Shown here: positions 16,653 to 26,024 of the stretch, piece after piece
Layout: each line of letters starts with the position of its first letter
Numbering within the stretch: position 1 is the stretch's first letter
DNA from: Streptomyces sp. NRRL F-6492
GTDB lineage: Bacteria; Actinomycetota; Actinomycetes; Streptomycetales; Streptomycetaceae
Assembly (NCBI RefSeq): GCF_001280125.1
Contig: NZ_LGEG01000211.1
Location: 1 to 64,000, forward strand
DNA: 64,000 nucleotides
Direction of reading: 5' to 3'
The notes under the pieces: generated by a model
Seen by the model: the letters and a program-made list of their open reading frames with translations, nothing else
Database searches by the model: none
What the model was told of the DNA's origin: nothing
Translations under genes and position numbers: made by a program

Positions 16653-16680
16653 GGCAGAACAGGTGAAGCGGTCGACGGGG

Positions 16681-16702
16681 GAGGGTGAACGGGAAGTGAA
16701 CC
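16681..16702 (-). promoter_or_regulatory. pstS: PHO box (PhoP direct repeats) of pstS
   Basis: On the minus strand GTTCACTTCCC is followed immediately by GTTCACCCTC, the 11-bp direct-repeat pattern bound by Streptomyces PhoP. A third degenerate unit (CTTCACCTGTT) lies at 16659-16669 on the promoter side. Confidence 0.88.
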
Positions 16703-16785
16703 GTGCCGGAAGCCCGGGTGCGGGCCCCTCGGGGTGGGGGCGGTCGGGGGTGGGGGGTGCCGTGCGTGGCGGGGTGAGGGTTTTT

Positions 16786-16800
16786 CCGGCCTTCGGCCGG
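16786..16800 (-). terminator. Short hairpin after mutT
   Basis: CCGGCC and GGCCGG are separated by TTC. The run of five T is on the wrong side for minus-strand transcripts, so it would be a T-less terminator. Confidence 0.4.
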
Positions 16801-16807
16801 GGGCGTC

Positions 16808-17224
16808 TCAGTGGCGGGTCGTCTTCAGCGCCGTGTCCAGGAGTTCGCGGTCCCTCGCCCGGGTGAGGCGGGGGCGGGCCTCGGCCGGGGGGAGCCAGAG
16901 GAGGGCGTCGACCTCCCGGGACGGGGTGAAGGAGCCGCCGAGGGCGCGGGCCGACCAGTAGGCGACCTCCTTGGGGCGGCCCGCCACCGCGTAGTGGACC
17001 GTGGGCAGGCGGGGGCCGAGCGCGCAGTGGCGGCCCGTCTCCTCCAGGACCTCGCGCCGTGCGCACTCCTCCGCCGTCTCGCCGCGCTTCAGCTTCCCCT
17101 TCGGGTGCGACCAGTCGCCGTACTTGGGCCGGTGGACCAGCGCGATCTCGATCCCCCGCCCCGAGGGCGACGGGCGCCACAGGACGCAGCCCGCCGCCAG
17201 GATCGGGTCCCGGGCGGTGGTCAT
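16808..17224 (-). CDS. Nudix (MutT-like) hydrolase
   Basis: 138 aa. A complete Nudix box is present (GKLKRGETAEECARREVLEE followed by TGR). It should hydrolyse nucleoside diphosphate-X substrates. The start codon overlaps the CHAD gene's stop (ATGA), so it is coupled to CHAD and ppk. In mycobacteria, Nudix partners of this type (MutT1-like) can act on polyphosphate-related or diadenosine substrates; that role here is inferred from neighbours. Confidence 0.88.
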   Translation of the reverse strand: MTTARDPILAAGCVLWRPSPSGRGIEIALVHRPKYGDWSHPKGKLKRGETAEECARREVLEETGRHCALGPRLPTVHYAVAGRPKEVAYWSARALGGSFTPSREVDALLWLPPAEARPRLTRARDRELLDTALKTTRH

Positions 17225-18195
17225 GGGACCGGGGCCGTCGTTCTGCGCCAGGCGCGCTGGAAGGCGAAGCGGGCGGCCTCGACCTCGTGGCGCTGGTCGG
17301 CGTGGAGGACGCCGAGGGCGTAGGCCGTCGCCGGGGCGATCCGGGGGGTGCGGGCGGCCGCGGCGGCCGCCGACGCGGCCTCGGCGGCGTCGCGGTGCCG
17401 GTCCAGGGCGCGGGCCGCCTCGTACAGGACGGGGTCCGGCTCGCCCCCGGTGTACAGGGCCTCGGTGGCGTACCGGTGCAGCCGCAGCAGGAGCCGGGTC
17501 TGGTGCCAGGGCGCGTCCTGGGTCTCGCCGGCGAGGGCGTCGGCGTTGTACGGGTGGGCCGCCCGGGTCAGCGGGAGGGCGGCGACCGCGTCCAGGAGGC
17601 GTCTTTCGGCCACCCCGGCGGAGGCGTCCAGGACCTCGGCGGCGGGCGCGGCGGAGGCGGGCCCGAGCGGCACCTCGGAGGCGAGGAGGGCGACGGCGTC
17701 CGCGACCGCGTGGAAGCGGGCGGAGCCGAGCGCCTGGAGGGCCGCCGAGTGGGCGCGCGTACGGGCCAGGGTCAGCTGGCGCTCCAGGAGGGCGCCGGCC
17801 CGGGCCGCGCCGACCGAGAGCCCGGCGGACTCGCTGCCGCGGGCGGCGGGGACGGGCCCGCCGCCGCTCGACAGGCGGGACAGCGCGTCCACCAGGCGGA
17901 CCAGGCGCGAGGTGCAGGCCTGCTCCACGGCCAGGGTGCCCGAGAGCCAGGCCAGCTCGGTGCGCAGCTCGTCGGCCCAGGCGCCGTCGAGCAGCGGCCG
18001 GAAGGTGTGGAGGGTGGCGCCGATCCGGCGGGCGGCGGCCCGCAGGGTGCGGGCCGCCTCCTCCGCGCCGGCCGTGTCGGAGCCGCTCTCGCCGTGCAGG
18101 CGCAGGCCGCGGAGGAAGTCCGCGGCCCGGGCGTGCAGGTAGGGGGCCAGGGCCTCGCCCGCCGTGACGTCCTGCGACTGGTCAGGGTTGTGCAC
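17221..18195 (-). CDS. CHAD-domain protein, likely polyphosphate-binding
   Basis: 324 aa, helical, with conserved His/Arg/Lys-rich positions of CHAD ([16 protein letters not shown] near residue 55, [12 protein letters not shown]). CHAD domains bind polyphosphate. The gene overlaps ppk by 14 bp at its 5' end and mutT at its 3' end. No CYTH partner domain is present. Confidence 0.88.
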   Translation of the reverse strand: MHNPDQSQDVTAGEALAPYLHARAADFLRGLRLHGESGSDTAGAEEAARTLRAAARRIGATLHTFRPLLDGAWADELRTELAWLSGTLAVEQACTSRLVRLVDALSRLSSGGGPVPAARGSESAGLSVGAARAGALLERQLTLARTRAHSAALQALGSARFHAVADAVALLASEVPLGPASAAPAAEVLDASAGVAERRLLDAVAALPLTRAAHPYNADALAGETQDAPWHQTRLLLRLHRYATEALYTGGEPDPVLYEAARALDRHRDAAEAASAAAAAARTPRIAPATAYALGVLHADQRHEVEAARFAFQRAWRRTTAPVP

Positions 18196-20422
18196 GCCTG
18201 CGCCTCCGCGCGTCGATGAGCATCTCCTGGACGTGCCGCAGGGGCCGTCCCTCGGGGTCGGTCGCGTGCCGCGTCCAGTTCCCGTCCGGGCCGAGGTGCC
18301 AGGAGGTGGTGGTGTCGGACATCCCGGTCTCCAGGAGCCGGGTGAGGGCCGCCCGGTGCCCCGGGTCGGAGACCCGTACGAGGGCCTCGATCCGGCGGTC
18401 CAGGTTGCGGTGCATCATGTCGGCGCTGCCGAACCACACCTCGGGCTCGCCGCCGTTGCAGAAGGCGAAGATCCGGGAGTGCTCCAGGAAGCGGCCGAGG
18501 ACGGAGCGGACCCGGATGTTCTCGGAGAGGCCGGCGACCCCGGGCCGTACGGCGCAGATGCCGCGGACCCAGATGTCGACGGGGACTCCGGCCCGCGAGG
18601 CCTGGTAGCAGGCGTCGATGACGGCCTCGTCGACCATCGAGTTGACCTTGATCCGCACGTACGCGGGCCGGCCGGCGCGGTGGTGGGCGATCTCCTTGGT
18701 GATCCGGGAGACCAGGCCGTCCCGCAGCGACTTCGGGGCGGTCAGCAGGCGCCGGTAGGTCTCGCGCCGGGAGTAGCCGGAGAGCCGGTTGAACAGGTCG
18801 GAGAGGTCCGCGCCGACCTGCGGGTCGGCGGTGAGCAGGCCGAGGTCCTCGTAGAGCCGGGCCGTCTTGGGGTGGTAGTTGCCGGTGCCGACGTGCGAGT
18901 ACCGGCGCAGCAGCTCGCCCTCCTGCCGTACGACGAGCGACAGCTTGCAGTGGGTCTTGAGGCCGACGAGGCCGTAGACGACGTGGCAGCCGGCCTCCTC
19001 CAGCTTGCGCGCCCACTTGATGTTGGCCTGTTCGTCGAAGCGGGCCTTGATCTCGACCAGGACGAGGACCTGCTTGCCGGACTCGGCGGCGTCGATGAGG
19101 GCGTCCACTATCGGGGAGTCGCCGGAGGTCCGGTACAGCGTCTGCTTGATCGCCAGGACGTCCGGGTCGGCCGCCGCCTGCTCCAGGAAGGCCTGGACGG
19201 AGGTGGAGAACGAGTCGTACGGGTGGTGCAGGAGCACGTCCCGCTCGCGCAGCGCGGCGAAGACGTCCGGCGCGGACGCGGACTCGACCTCGGCGAGGTC
19301 CCGGTGGGTGCCGGCGACGAACGTCGGGTACTTCAGCTCGGGCCGGTCCTGGCCGGAGATCCCGAAGAGGCCGGTCAGGTCGAGCGGGCCGGGCAGCGGG
19401 TAGACCTCGGCGTCGGAGACCTTCAGCTCGCGCACCAGCAGGTCGAGGACGTACGGGTCGATGGACTCCTCGACCTCCAGGCGGACCGGCGGGCCGAAGC
19501 GGCGCCGCATGAGCTCCTTCTCCAGGGCCTGGAGCAGGTTCTCGGCGTCGTCCTCCTCGACCTCCAGGTCCTCGTTCCTGGTCACCCGGAACATGTGGTG
19601 CGCCAGCACCTCCATGCCGGGGAACAGCTCCTCCAGGTGCGCGGCGATGACGTCCTCCAGGGGGACGTACCGCTGCGGGGAGGCCTCCAGGAAGCGGGAG
19701 AGCAGCGGGGGCACCTTCACGCGCGCGAAGTGGCGGTGGCCGCTGACCGGATTGCGCACGACCACGGCGAGGTTGAGCGAGAGCCCCGAGATGTACGGGA
19801 AGGGGTGGGCCGGGTCGACGGCGAGCGGGGTGAGGACGGGGAAGACCTGCTGGCGGAAGAGGGTGAAGAGGCGGGCCTGCTCCTTCTCCGTGAGCTCGGG
19901 CCAGCGGATCAGGTGGATGCCCTCGTCGGCCAGGGCCGGGGCCACGTCCTGCTGGTAGCAGGCGGCGTGCCGGGCCATGAGCTCGCGCGAGCGGGTCCAG
20001 ATCAGGTCGAGGACCTCGCGGGGCTGGAGGCCGGAGGCGGAGCGGGTGGCGACGCCGGTGGCGATGCGGCGCTTGAGGCCGGCGACCCGGACCATGAAGA
20101 ACTCGTCCAGGTTCGAGGCGAAGATCGCGAGGAAGTTCGCCCGTTCGAGGAGGGGGGTCGTGGGGTCCTCGGCGAGTTCGAGGACGCGCTCGTTGAACGC
20201 GAGCCAGCTGCGCTCCCGGTCGAGGAACCGTCCCTGCGGCAGCTCGTCGCCGAGCGCGCCGTCGCTCTCGTACGTGTCCGGATCGGTGTCCAGACCGGAG
20301 TCGAGGTCGGTGGCCGCCCGGGTTCGGTGCGCGGCTATGGAACCGAGGGGGGAGGAGGGCGGCGTGGCGGACGACGGCGTGGCGGAGGACTGGACCGGGA
20401 CCTCGGCGGGCTGCTGGCTCAT
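18182..20422 (-). CDS. ppk: Polyphosphate kinase (PPK1)
   Basis: 746 aa from ATG 20422 (MSQQPAEVP); the frame is open to 20521, which would give 779 aa. An acidic disordered head precedes the PPK1 N domain ([21 protein letters not shown]). The catalytic His region is [20 protein letters not shown]. The second His/Arg block is [23 protein letters not shown]1 makes polyphosphate reversibly from ATP and is membrane-associated. It starts the ppk-CHAD-Nudix operon; no obvious PHO box was seen in the 100 bp upstream. Confidence 0.95.
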   Translation of the reverse strand: MSQQPAEVPVQSSATPSSATPPSSPLGSIAAHRTRAATDLDSGLDTDPDTYESDGALGDELPQGRFLDRERSWLAFNERVLELAEDPTTPLLERANFLAIFASNLDEFFMVRVAGLKRRIATGVATRSASGLQPREVLDLIWTRSRELMARHAACYQQDVAPALADEGIHLIRWPELTEKEQARLFTLFRQQVFPVLTPLAVDPAHPFPYISGLSLNLAVVVRNPVSGHRHFARVKVPPLLSRFLEASPQRYVPLEDVIAAHLEELFPGMEVLAHHMFRVTRNEDLEVEEDDAENLLQALEKELMRRRFGPPVRLEVEESIDPYVLDLLVRELKVSDAEVYPLPGPLDLTGLFGISGQDRPELKYPTFVAGTHRDLAEVESASAPDVFAALRERDVLLHHPYDSFSTSVQAFLEQAAADPDVLAIKQTLYRTSGDSPIVDALIDAAESGKQVLVLVEIKARFDEQANIKWARKLEEAGCHVVYGLVGLKTHCKLSLVVRQEGELLRRYSHVGTGNYHPKTARLYEDLGLLTADPQVGADLSDLFNRLSGYSRRETYRRLLTAPKSLRDGLVSRITKEIAHHRAGRPAYVRIKVNSMVDEAVIDACYQASRAGVPVDIWVRGICAVRPGVAGLSENIRVRSVLGRFLEHSRIFAFCNGGEPEVWFGSADMMHRNLDRRIEALVRVSDPGHRAALTRLLETGMSDTTTSWHLGPDGNWTRHATDPEGRPLRHVQEMLIDARRRRRAQP

Positions 20423-20577
20423 GACCCCATTCTTCCGCGCGAGGGGCTGCTCGGGCGCGTCGGAGCGGGCCGTGGGGGAGGGAAGCCTCCCTTTGGGAAG
20501 GCCGGACACGGAGCGCTTCATTGCGTGAGCGTCGCAAGCGCTTCTGAATGGCCGGTAACGACGACATGTCGTACGGG

Positions 20578-20616
20578 AATCGGGGGCGGGGCCGTGTGCG
20601 GGCCCCGCCCCCGATT
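20578..20616 (-). terminator. Strong hairpin terminator after the ABC permease
   Basis: The 16-bp arms 20578-20593 and 20601-20616 are perfectly complementary (AATCGGGGGCGGGGCC), with a 7-nt loop. It separates the Ytr-type operon from ppk. Confidence 0.85.
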
Positions 20617-20642
20617 CTTCTCCCGTTTCTTCTTGCGGAGGG

Positions 20643-21611
20643 TTACGGGTGCCGGGCGCGCAGGACGCGGAAGGCGACGTAGGCCGCGAGGGCGGCGAGG
20701 GCGAGGAGGATGCCGGTCTCGACGAGCTGGAGCGGCCAGTAGTGCGAGGCGGGGTGGATGTCGGCGAACTCGACGACCCCGCCGCGGTCGGTCATGCACT
20801 GTCGGACGTTTTCCGGCCGTGCCACCTGGCAGTCTTCCCAGAGGAGACGTTCGCCGGACGAGGTGAGCATCCCGCTGTCCAGACGCCACACCTCCCCGTC
20901 GAGGGAGAGTCCGGAGCCGGTCAGGGTCCTGAGGGGCCAGAGGCCGTCGCGTAGGCGGGAGAGGAGGGCCACGGCCGCGCCGGTGAACAGGACGGTGACG
21001 CCCATGGCGATGACGGTGCGCCGGACGAGGACCCCGACGGCCGTTCCCAGACCGAGGCCCAACAGGGCGTGTGCCGTCGGCACGATGCCGAACGAGACGA
21101 ACATGGTCGGTTCGTGCCAGTGGGTGGGGAAGGTGTGGCTGGGGCCGGTCGACCACGACCAGTAGAAGACCAGGCTCAGCAGTGGGACCACCGTGAGGAC
21201 GAGGGCGGCGGGCACCGCGATCTTCGCCGCGAGCCAGCGCGCCGGACTGACGGATTGCGTCCACGCCAGCCTGTACGTCCCGGTCTCCAGTTCACGAGCG
21301 AGCACCGGGCCCGCGACGAACGCCCCGAGGAGCACGGGCAGGACGAGCATCCCCAGGGCGGCGTACTCGACGAGGTGCCGGGCCAGCCATTGGCTGTCGG
21401 CGTAGTCGCGGGCGGGCTGGAAGCAGGACCGCTCCAAGCTGCCGTAGGTGCAGCCCGTCGCGCGCAGTGCCTCCGTCGCGCTGTCGGACCACAGCCGTGA
21501 AGTGATCAGGACCGCCACTGCCGTCCCGGCCAGAGCGAGGGCGGTCCACAACGCCCATCGGTGTTGCCGGCACGTCACCCAGTAGGGGCCCTTGAGGGCG
21601 AGGGCGGTCAT
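20643..21611 (-). CDS. ABC-2-type permease, YtrC-like
   Basis: 322 aa with six hydrophobic helices and a roughly 90-residue extracytoplasmic loop before the last helix containing two cysteines (ENVRQCM, LLWEDCQ). The N-terminal loop also has two cysteines ([13 protein letters not shown]), suggesting disulphides outside the cell. The motif [20 protein letters not shown] is typical of actinobacterial permeases next to YtrA-type regulators. It overlaps the ATPase gene by 4 bp. The substrate is unknown; relatives respond to wall-active antibiotics. Confidence 0.85.
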   Translation of the reverse strand: MTALALKGPYWVTCRQHRWALWTALALAGTAVAVLITSRLWSDSATEALRATGCTYGSLERSCFQPARDYADSQWLARHLVEYAALGMLVLPVLLGAFVAGPVLARELETGTYRLAWTQSVSPARWLAAKIAVPAALVLTVVPLLSLVFYWSWSTGPSHTFPTHWHEPTMFVSFGIVPTAHALLGLGLGTAVGVLVRRTVIAMGVTVLFTGAAVALLSRLRDGLWPLRTLTGSGLSLDGEVWRLDSGMLTSSGERLLWEDCQVARPENVRQCMTDRGGVVEFADIHPASHYWPLQLVETGILLALAALAAYVAFRVLRARHP

Positions 21612-22447
21612 GTAGGGACTCCCTCGGGGGTGCGGAGGTGGGCGAGGAGGAGTTCTTCCAGGGAGGGTTCGGAGGCCTCCCAGGGGCCCTCGACCGGGCC
21701 CTCGCGGCGGATCAGGGCGGTGAGCTGGCGGCCGGTGGTGCGGGCGTCGACCACCGTGTGCGGGGCGAGGTCGGCGACCGGGCCGGTGAGCAGGGTGTGT
21801 GCGGCGACCAGTTCGTCGATCGCGCCGTCGAGGCGGATCCGGCCGTCCTGTACGAGCAACAGGTGGTCGCAGGCGTCCTCCAACTCGGTGAGGATGTGGG
21901 ACGACATGACGACAGTGGTGCCGCGCTCGGCGGCGTCGGCCATGAGGGCACCCATGAGTTCGTGACGGGCGAGCGGGTCGAGGTCGGCCATCGGCTCGTC
22001 GAGGAGGAGGACTTCGGGACGCTTGCCGAGTGCGAGGGCGAGCGCGAGACGGGTGCGCTGGCCGCCGGAGAGGGAGCGGACCCGCGCCTTCGACGGCAAG
22101 GAGCCCGTGGCGACGATGTTCTCGGCGATGGTCGCGTCCCAGCGGCCCGGATTGAGCTCACGGCCCATTCGCAGTGTTTCCGCGACGGTGAACTGGTCGT
22201 ACAGGGGCTTGCCCTGGGCCACGTACGCGAGGCGGTCCCGCGAAGGCGCCTCGATCCGTCCCTCCGAGGGGCGCAGCAGGCCGGCGGCCAGCGCGAGGAG
22301 GGACGACTTGCCCGCTCCGTTGGGCCCGACGACGGCGGCGATCCGGCCGGCGGGTAGGGCGAAGGTGCAGTCCCTCAACGCCCAGGTCCTGCCGCGCCGG
22401 CGGTAGTGCAGGCCGAGTCCTTCGGCCTCGATGACCGGATCGGTCAT
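21608..22447 (-). CDS. ABC transporter ATP-binding protein, YtrB-like
   Basis: 279 aa. Walker A GPNGAGKSS, signature LSGGQRTRLALALAL, Walker B EVLLLDEPMADLDP and H-switch SSHILTELEDA are present. The roughly 70-residue C-terminal extension (TGRQLTALIRREGP) is common in the family. It overlaps the regulator gene by 4 bp and the permease by 4 bp, so one coupled operon. Confidence 0.92.
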   Translation of the reverse strand: MTDPVIEAEGLGLHYRRRGRTWALRDCTFALPAGRIAAVVGPNGAGKSSLLALAAGLLRPSEGRIEAPSRDRLAYVAQGKPLYDQFTVAETLRMGRELNPGRWDATIAENIVATGSLPSKARVRSLSGGQRTRLALALALGKRPEVLLLDEPMADLDPLARHELMGALMADAAERGTTVVMSSHILTELEDACDHLLLVQDGRIRLDGAIDELVAAHTLLTGPVADLAPHTVVDARTTGRQLTALIRREGPVEGPWEASEPSLEELLLAHLRTPEGVPT

Positions 22448-22842
22448 TCCTCCCCCTTGGATGGTGCGTCCGTGAAGTGCTGGTCCAGTACGGATGTGAA
22501 GAGCGCGGCCACGTCGTCCCGTTCGAGTCCCGCGGCCCGGGCCCGGCGTGTCCAGTCGGCGAGTTCGCCGCGCAGGGGCGAGTCGGCGGGGCCGGTGCCG
22601 AGGGTGGCGCGGACGAAGGTGCCGAGGCCGCGGCGGGCCTCGACGAGGCCTTCGCGTTCGAGTTCGCGGTAGGCCTTGAGGACCGTGTTGGGGTTGATGG
22701 CCGTCGCCTCGACGACCTCGCGTGCGGTGGGCAGTCGGTCGCCGGGCTCCAGGAGGCCCATCCGGAGGGCCTGTTTCGTCTGCTGGACGATCTGGAGGTA
22801 GGTGGCGACGCCACTGCGCCGGTCGATGCGGTACTCGACCAC
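22444..22842 (-). CDS. GntR-family repressor, YtrA subfamily
   Basis: 132 aa from GTG 22842 (VVEYRIDRRSGVATY). A winged HTH includes AREVVEATAINPNTVLKAYRELEREGLV. The short C-terminal helical tail defines the YtrA subfamily, which lacks a large ligand domain. The open frame extends upstream to 22935 but that part covers a perfect inverted repeat that looks like its operator, so the later start is preferred. It should repress its own ABC operon. Confidence 0.88.
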   Translation of the reverse strand: MVEYRIDRRSGVATYLQIVQQTKQALRMGLLEPGDRLPTAREVVEATAINPNTVLKAYRELEREGLVEARRGLGTFVRATLGTGPADSPLRGELADWTRRARAAGLERDDVAALFTSVLDQHFTDAPSKGEE

Positions 22843-22851
22843 GATCCCTTT

Positions 22852-22889
22852 CACCACCCTTTCACTAATCAAGTAGTGAAAGGGTGGTG
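22852..22889. promoter_or_regulatory. Perfect 16-bp inverted repeat, probable YtrA-type operator
   Basis: CACCACCCTTTCACTA (22852-22867) and its exact complement TAGTGAAAGGGTGGTG (22874-22889) are separated by ATCAAG. The repeat ends 9 bp before the regulator's start codon. Confidence 0.9.
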
Positions 22890-22934
22890 GAAAGAAGGGG
22901 GCGGTGTCAACCGCCCCCGGAAAGAGGGTGCTCA

Positions 22935-22988
22935 CGACTCCGTGCGTACGGGTCTACGACTCCGTGCGTACGGGTCTACGACTCCGTG
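22935..22988. repeat. 22-bp tandem duplication of the mshD 3' end
   Basis: ACGACTCCGTGCGTACGGGT plus CT repeats twice and then partially (ACGACTCCGTGCG) inside the end of mshD. Each copy carries the last mshD codons and a TAG-containing stretch on the minus strand. Confidence 0.88.
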
Positions 22989-23902
22989 CGGTACATCAGG
23001 TCCACCTCGTGCGTGGTGAAGCCGAGCCCCTCGTACACCCGCACCGCCGTCGAGTTGTCCCCGTCCACGTACAGCATCGCCGTCGGCAGCCCCTGCGCCG
23101 CCAGGTGCCGCAGGCCGGTCGCGGTGAGCGCCTTGCCGAGGCCGCCGCCCTGGGCCTCGGGCAGGATCCCGACCACGTACACCTCGCCGAGCTGCTCCTC
23201 GGCGTGCGTCTTCGTCCAGTGGAAGCCGACGAGCCGTCCGTCCTCCTCCGCGAGGAAGAAGCCCTTCGGGTCGAACCACGGCTCGGCGGTCCGGTCGTCC
23301 AGGTCCCGCTGGGTGAGGGAGCCCTGCTCGGGGTGGTGGGCGAAGGCGGCGGCGTTGACGGCGAGCCAGGCCGCGTCGTCCTGCCCGGGGACGAAGGTGC
23401 GGACGGTGACGCCCTCGGGCAGCACCGGCTCCGGGAGGTCGAGCGGCACCAGGGACCGCCGCAGCTGGCGCAGTTCGCGGAAGAGGGTCAGGCCGAGGAC
23501 CTGGGCCAGGTGCCGGGCGGCCGGCTTGCCGCCGTGCGCCCAGACGCGCAGCCGCTTGCCGGAGGCGTCGAGCAGGGCGGTGCCGAGGGCCCGGCCGTGT
23601 CCGCGTCCGCGCCGGTCGGGGTGGACGACCAGCTCGGCGGCCGGGGCCTCGATCGGGTCGGTCTCCTCCAGCTGGGCGTAGCCGTAGAGCCGGGGGCCGA
23701 CGGTCAGCAGGAAGTGCCGCACGCCCTCGCGCCGGCCGTTGCGCAGGTAGAGCCGCCCCTGTTCGGACACGGCGTGCATGCCGTCGGCCCGGTCGGCGGC
23801 CTCCAGGAGCTCCGATACGTCCCGGACCTGCTCGGGCGTGAGCTCGTCGTACGTGTGGATCTGCCGTCCGGGTTCGAGGGCCGGTGCCGCGTCGGAAGTC
23901 AT
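22976..23902 (-). CDS. mshD: Mycothiol synthase
   Basis: 308 aa with two GNAT halves. The first has VVHPDRRGRGHGRALGTALL and the second VVGILPEAQGGGLGKAL, the acetyl-CoA pyrophosphate loops. The N-terminal region has EQGRLYLRNG. MshD acetylates Cys-GlcN-Ins in the last step of mycothiol synthesis. The end DLMYRTES is followed by the 22-bp repeat. mshA lies 39 kb away in this window. Confidence 0.93.
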   Translation of the reverse strand: MTSDAAPALEPGRQIHTYDELTPEQVRDVSELLEAADRADGMHAVSEQGRLYLRNGRREGVRHFLLTVGPRLYGYAQLEETDPIEAPAAELVVHPDRRGRGHGRALGTALLDASGKRLRVWAHGGKPAARHLAQVLGLTLFRELRQLRRSLVPLDLPEPVLPEGVTVRTFVPGQDDAAWLAVNAAAFAHHPEQGSLTQRDLDDRTAEPWFDPKGFFLAEEDGRLVGFHWTKTHAEEQLGEVYVVGILPEAQGGGLGKALTATGLRHLAAQGLPTAMLYVDGDNSTAVRVYEGLGFTTHEVDLMYRTES

Positions 23903-24058
23903 GGCACGAGCCTACGGCGGCCCGCCGCCGCCCGGCGGAAAGCGGGCGGCAACCGTCTTGTAATCCACACCCCCCTGTTGCGCTACGCGCGTTGACCCTA
24001 GGCTGCACCGGCATACGGGAAGTGCGTCCCGTAGAGGCGCAAGGGGAACAGAGGACAG

Positions 24059-25894
24059 ATGGCAGCGACACCGAGGAAGAACAGGACGGCGCGGCGGATC
24101 CTCGCCGCGGGGGCCGGGCTCGTGACGGTCGGGGCGCTCGTCGCCGCGATGCCGTCGGCCGGTGCGGCCGGTGACCGGTTCGGCGGCGGACACGGCCACG
24201 GGCACGGCAAGGGGCAGGGCCGTCTGGTCGACGTCCAGCTGCTCTCCTTCAACGACCTGCACGGCAACCTGGAGCCGCCGACCGGTTCGGCGGGCCGGCT
24301 CACCCGCCTGAAGCCGGACGGCACCTCCGAGACCGTCGAGGGCGTCGGCGGCGTCGAGTACCTCGCCACGCACCTGCGGCAGGCCCGCAAGGGCAACCGG
24401 TACTCCGTCACCGCCGCCGCGGGTGACATGATCGGCGCCTCGCCGCTGGTCTCCGGGCTCTTCCACGACGAGCCGACCATCGAGGCGCTCAACAAGCTGG
24501 AGCTCGACGTGACCTCGGTGGGCAACCACGAGTTCGACGAGGGCGCGCGCGAGCTGGCCCGCATCCAGAACGGCGGCTGTCACCCGGTCGAGGGCTGCTT
24601 CGTCAAGGGCAAGAAGTTCAAGGGCGCCGACTTCCCCTACCTCGCGGCCAACGTGACGAACGAGAAGAGCGGCAGGCCGCTGCTCGACCCGTACTTCGTC
24701 TGGGAGCGCGACGGCGTCAGGATCGGCTTCATCGGCGTCACCCTCGAAGGCACGGCGAACATCGTGTCCGCCGAGGGCATCAAGGGCCTGAAGTTCGGCG
24801 ACGAGGTCGAGACGATCAACAAGTACGCCAAGGTGCTGGAGCGCAAGGGCGTGAAGTCGATCGTCGCCCTGCTCCACGAGGGCGGCCTGCCCGCCTCGGG
24901 CGCGTACAACTACGACTGCGACAGCCCGGGTCCCGGCAACGGCGTCTCCGGCCCGATCGTCGACATCGCCAAGAACGTCAGCCCGCAGGTCGACGCCCTG
25001 GTCACCGGCCACACCCACCAGGCGTACGCGTGCACGATCCCGGACCCGGCGGGCAAGCCGCGCACGGTCACCTCGGCGGCCTCCTTCGGCCGGCTGTACA
25101 CCGACACGACGCTCACCTACGACCGCCGCACGGACGACATCGTCCGCACCGCCGTCGCCTCCGCGAACCACGTCGTCACCCGTGACGTGAAGCCGGCCAA
25201 GGACATGAGCAAGCTGATCGACCGGTGGAAGACCCTGGCCGCGCCGATCGCCAACCGCCCCGTCGGCCACATCTCCGCCGACATCGAGAACCCCCTCGAC
25301 GCCCAGGTGTACGAGAAGCCGCTGGGCGACCTGATCGCGGACGCGCAGCTGGAGGGCATGGCCCCGGCCGACAAGGGCGGCGCCCAGCTCGCCCTGATGA
25401 ACCCGGGCGGCATCCGCGCGCCCCTGACCCGCAAGGCGTCCGGGTCCGAGGGCGACGGGGTGGTGACCTACGGCGAGGCGTACACCGTCCAGCCGTTCAC
25501 CAACATGATGACGGCGGTCGACCTGACCGGCGCCCAGCTCGTCACCACGCTCCAGCAGCAGGTCAGCGGCGCCAACCTGGCGTCCCCGAAGATCCTCCAG
25601 GTGTCGAGGGGCTTCACCTACACCCTGGACATGACGAAGACCGGCGCCGACCGGATCGTGGTCGGCTCGGTGCGGCTGAACGGTGAGCCGATCGACCCGG
25701 CGAAGACCTACCGGGTCGCGATGAACGAGTTCCTGTCCGGCGGCGGCGACGGCTTCGCGGTCCTGAAGGAGCACAGGAACAAGCTGGTCGGCGCGTCCGA
25801 CCTGGACATGTTCACCGCCTACCTGACGGCCCACTCCTCGGCCTCCGCACCGCTCCCGGTGCCGGCCGCGGACCGCATCACCGTCATCAAGTAA
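24059..25894 (+). CDS. Secreted bifunctional metallophosphatase / 5'-nucleotidase
   Basis: 611 aa. A signal peptide ends near PSAGAAGD, followed by a His/Gly-rich stretch (GGGHGHGHGKG). The metallophosphatase domain shows LLSFNDLHGNLEP, GDMIGASPL, SVGNHEFDEG and VTGHTHQAY. The C-terminal nucleotidase domain has NPGGIRAPLTR and NEFLSGGGDGF. It releases phosphate from extracellular nucleotides, and the streptomycete ortholog is thought to belong to the phosphate-starvation set. ATG preceded by AGAGGAC. A T-run terminator follows. Confidence 0.93.
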   Translation: MAATPRKNRTARRILAAGAGLVTVGALVAAMPSAGAAGDRFGGGHGHGHGKGQGRLVDVQLLSFNDLHGNLEPPTGSAGRLTRLKPDGTSETVEGVGGVEYLATHLRQARKGNRYSVTAAAGDMIGASPLVSGLFHDEPTIEALNKLELDVTSVGNHEFDEGARELARIQNGGCHPVEGCFVKGKKFKGADFPYLAANVTNEKSGRPLLDPYFVWERDGVRIGFIGVTLEGTANIVSAEGIKGLKFGDEVETINKYAKVLERKGVKSIVALLHEGGLPASGAYNYDCDSPGPGNGVSGPIVDIAKNVSPQVDALVTGHTHQAYACTIPDPAGKPRTVTSAASFGRLYTDTTLTYDRRTDDIVRTAVASANHVVTRDVKPAKDMSKLIDRWKTLAAPIANRPVGHISADIENPLDAQVYEKPLGDLIADAQLEGMAPADKGGAQLALMNPGGIRAPLTRKASGSEGDGVVTYGEAYTVQPFTNMMTAVDLTGAQLVTTLQQQVSGANLASPKILQVSRGFTYTLDMTKTGADRIVVGSVRLNGEPIDPAKTYRVAMNEFLSGGGDGFAVLKEHRNKLVGASDLDMFTAYLTAHSSASAPLPVPAADRITVIK

Positions 25895-25905
25895 CCCCCG
25901 AGGGA

Positions 25906-25945
25906 GGGGCGGCGGACCGTTTCGGCGGGCCGCCGCCCCTTTTTC
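25906..25945 (+). terminator. Rho-independent terminator with T tract
   Basis: GGGGCGGCGG and its complement form a 10-bp stem with a 14-nt loop, followed by six T (25940-25945). It is the only textbook terminator noticed in the window. Confidence 0.92.
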
Positions 25946-26024
25946 GTCCCTTGCCGCGCCTCGGCGATTTCCTCCGTGCCGCACCCTGGCAAGGGTTGAA
26001 GTGGACCTGTCATAGTGCGGTGCC

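Noticed and set aside
16786..16800. Canonical intrinsic terminator after mutT
   Set aside because: The T run precedes the hairpin on the + strand and would be an A run after it on the transcribed minus strand; kept only as a weak hairpin.
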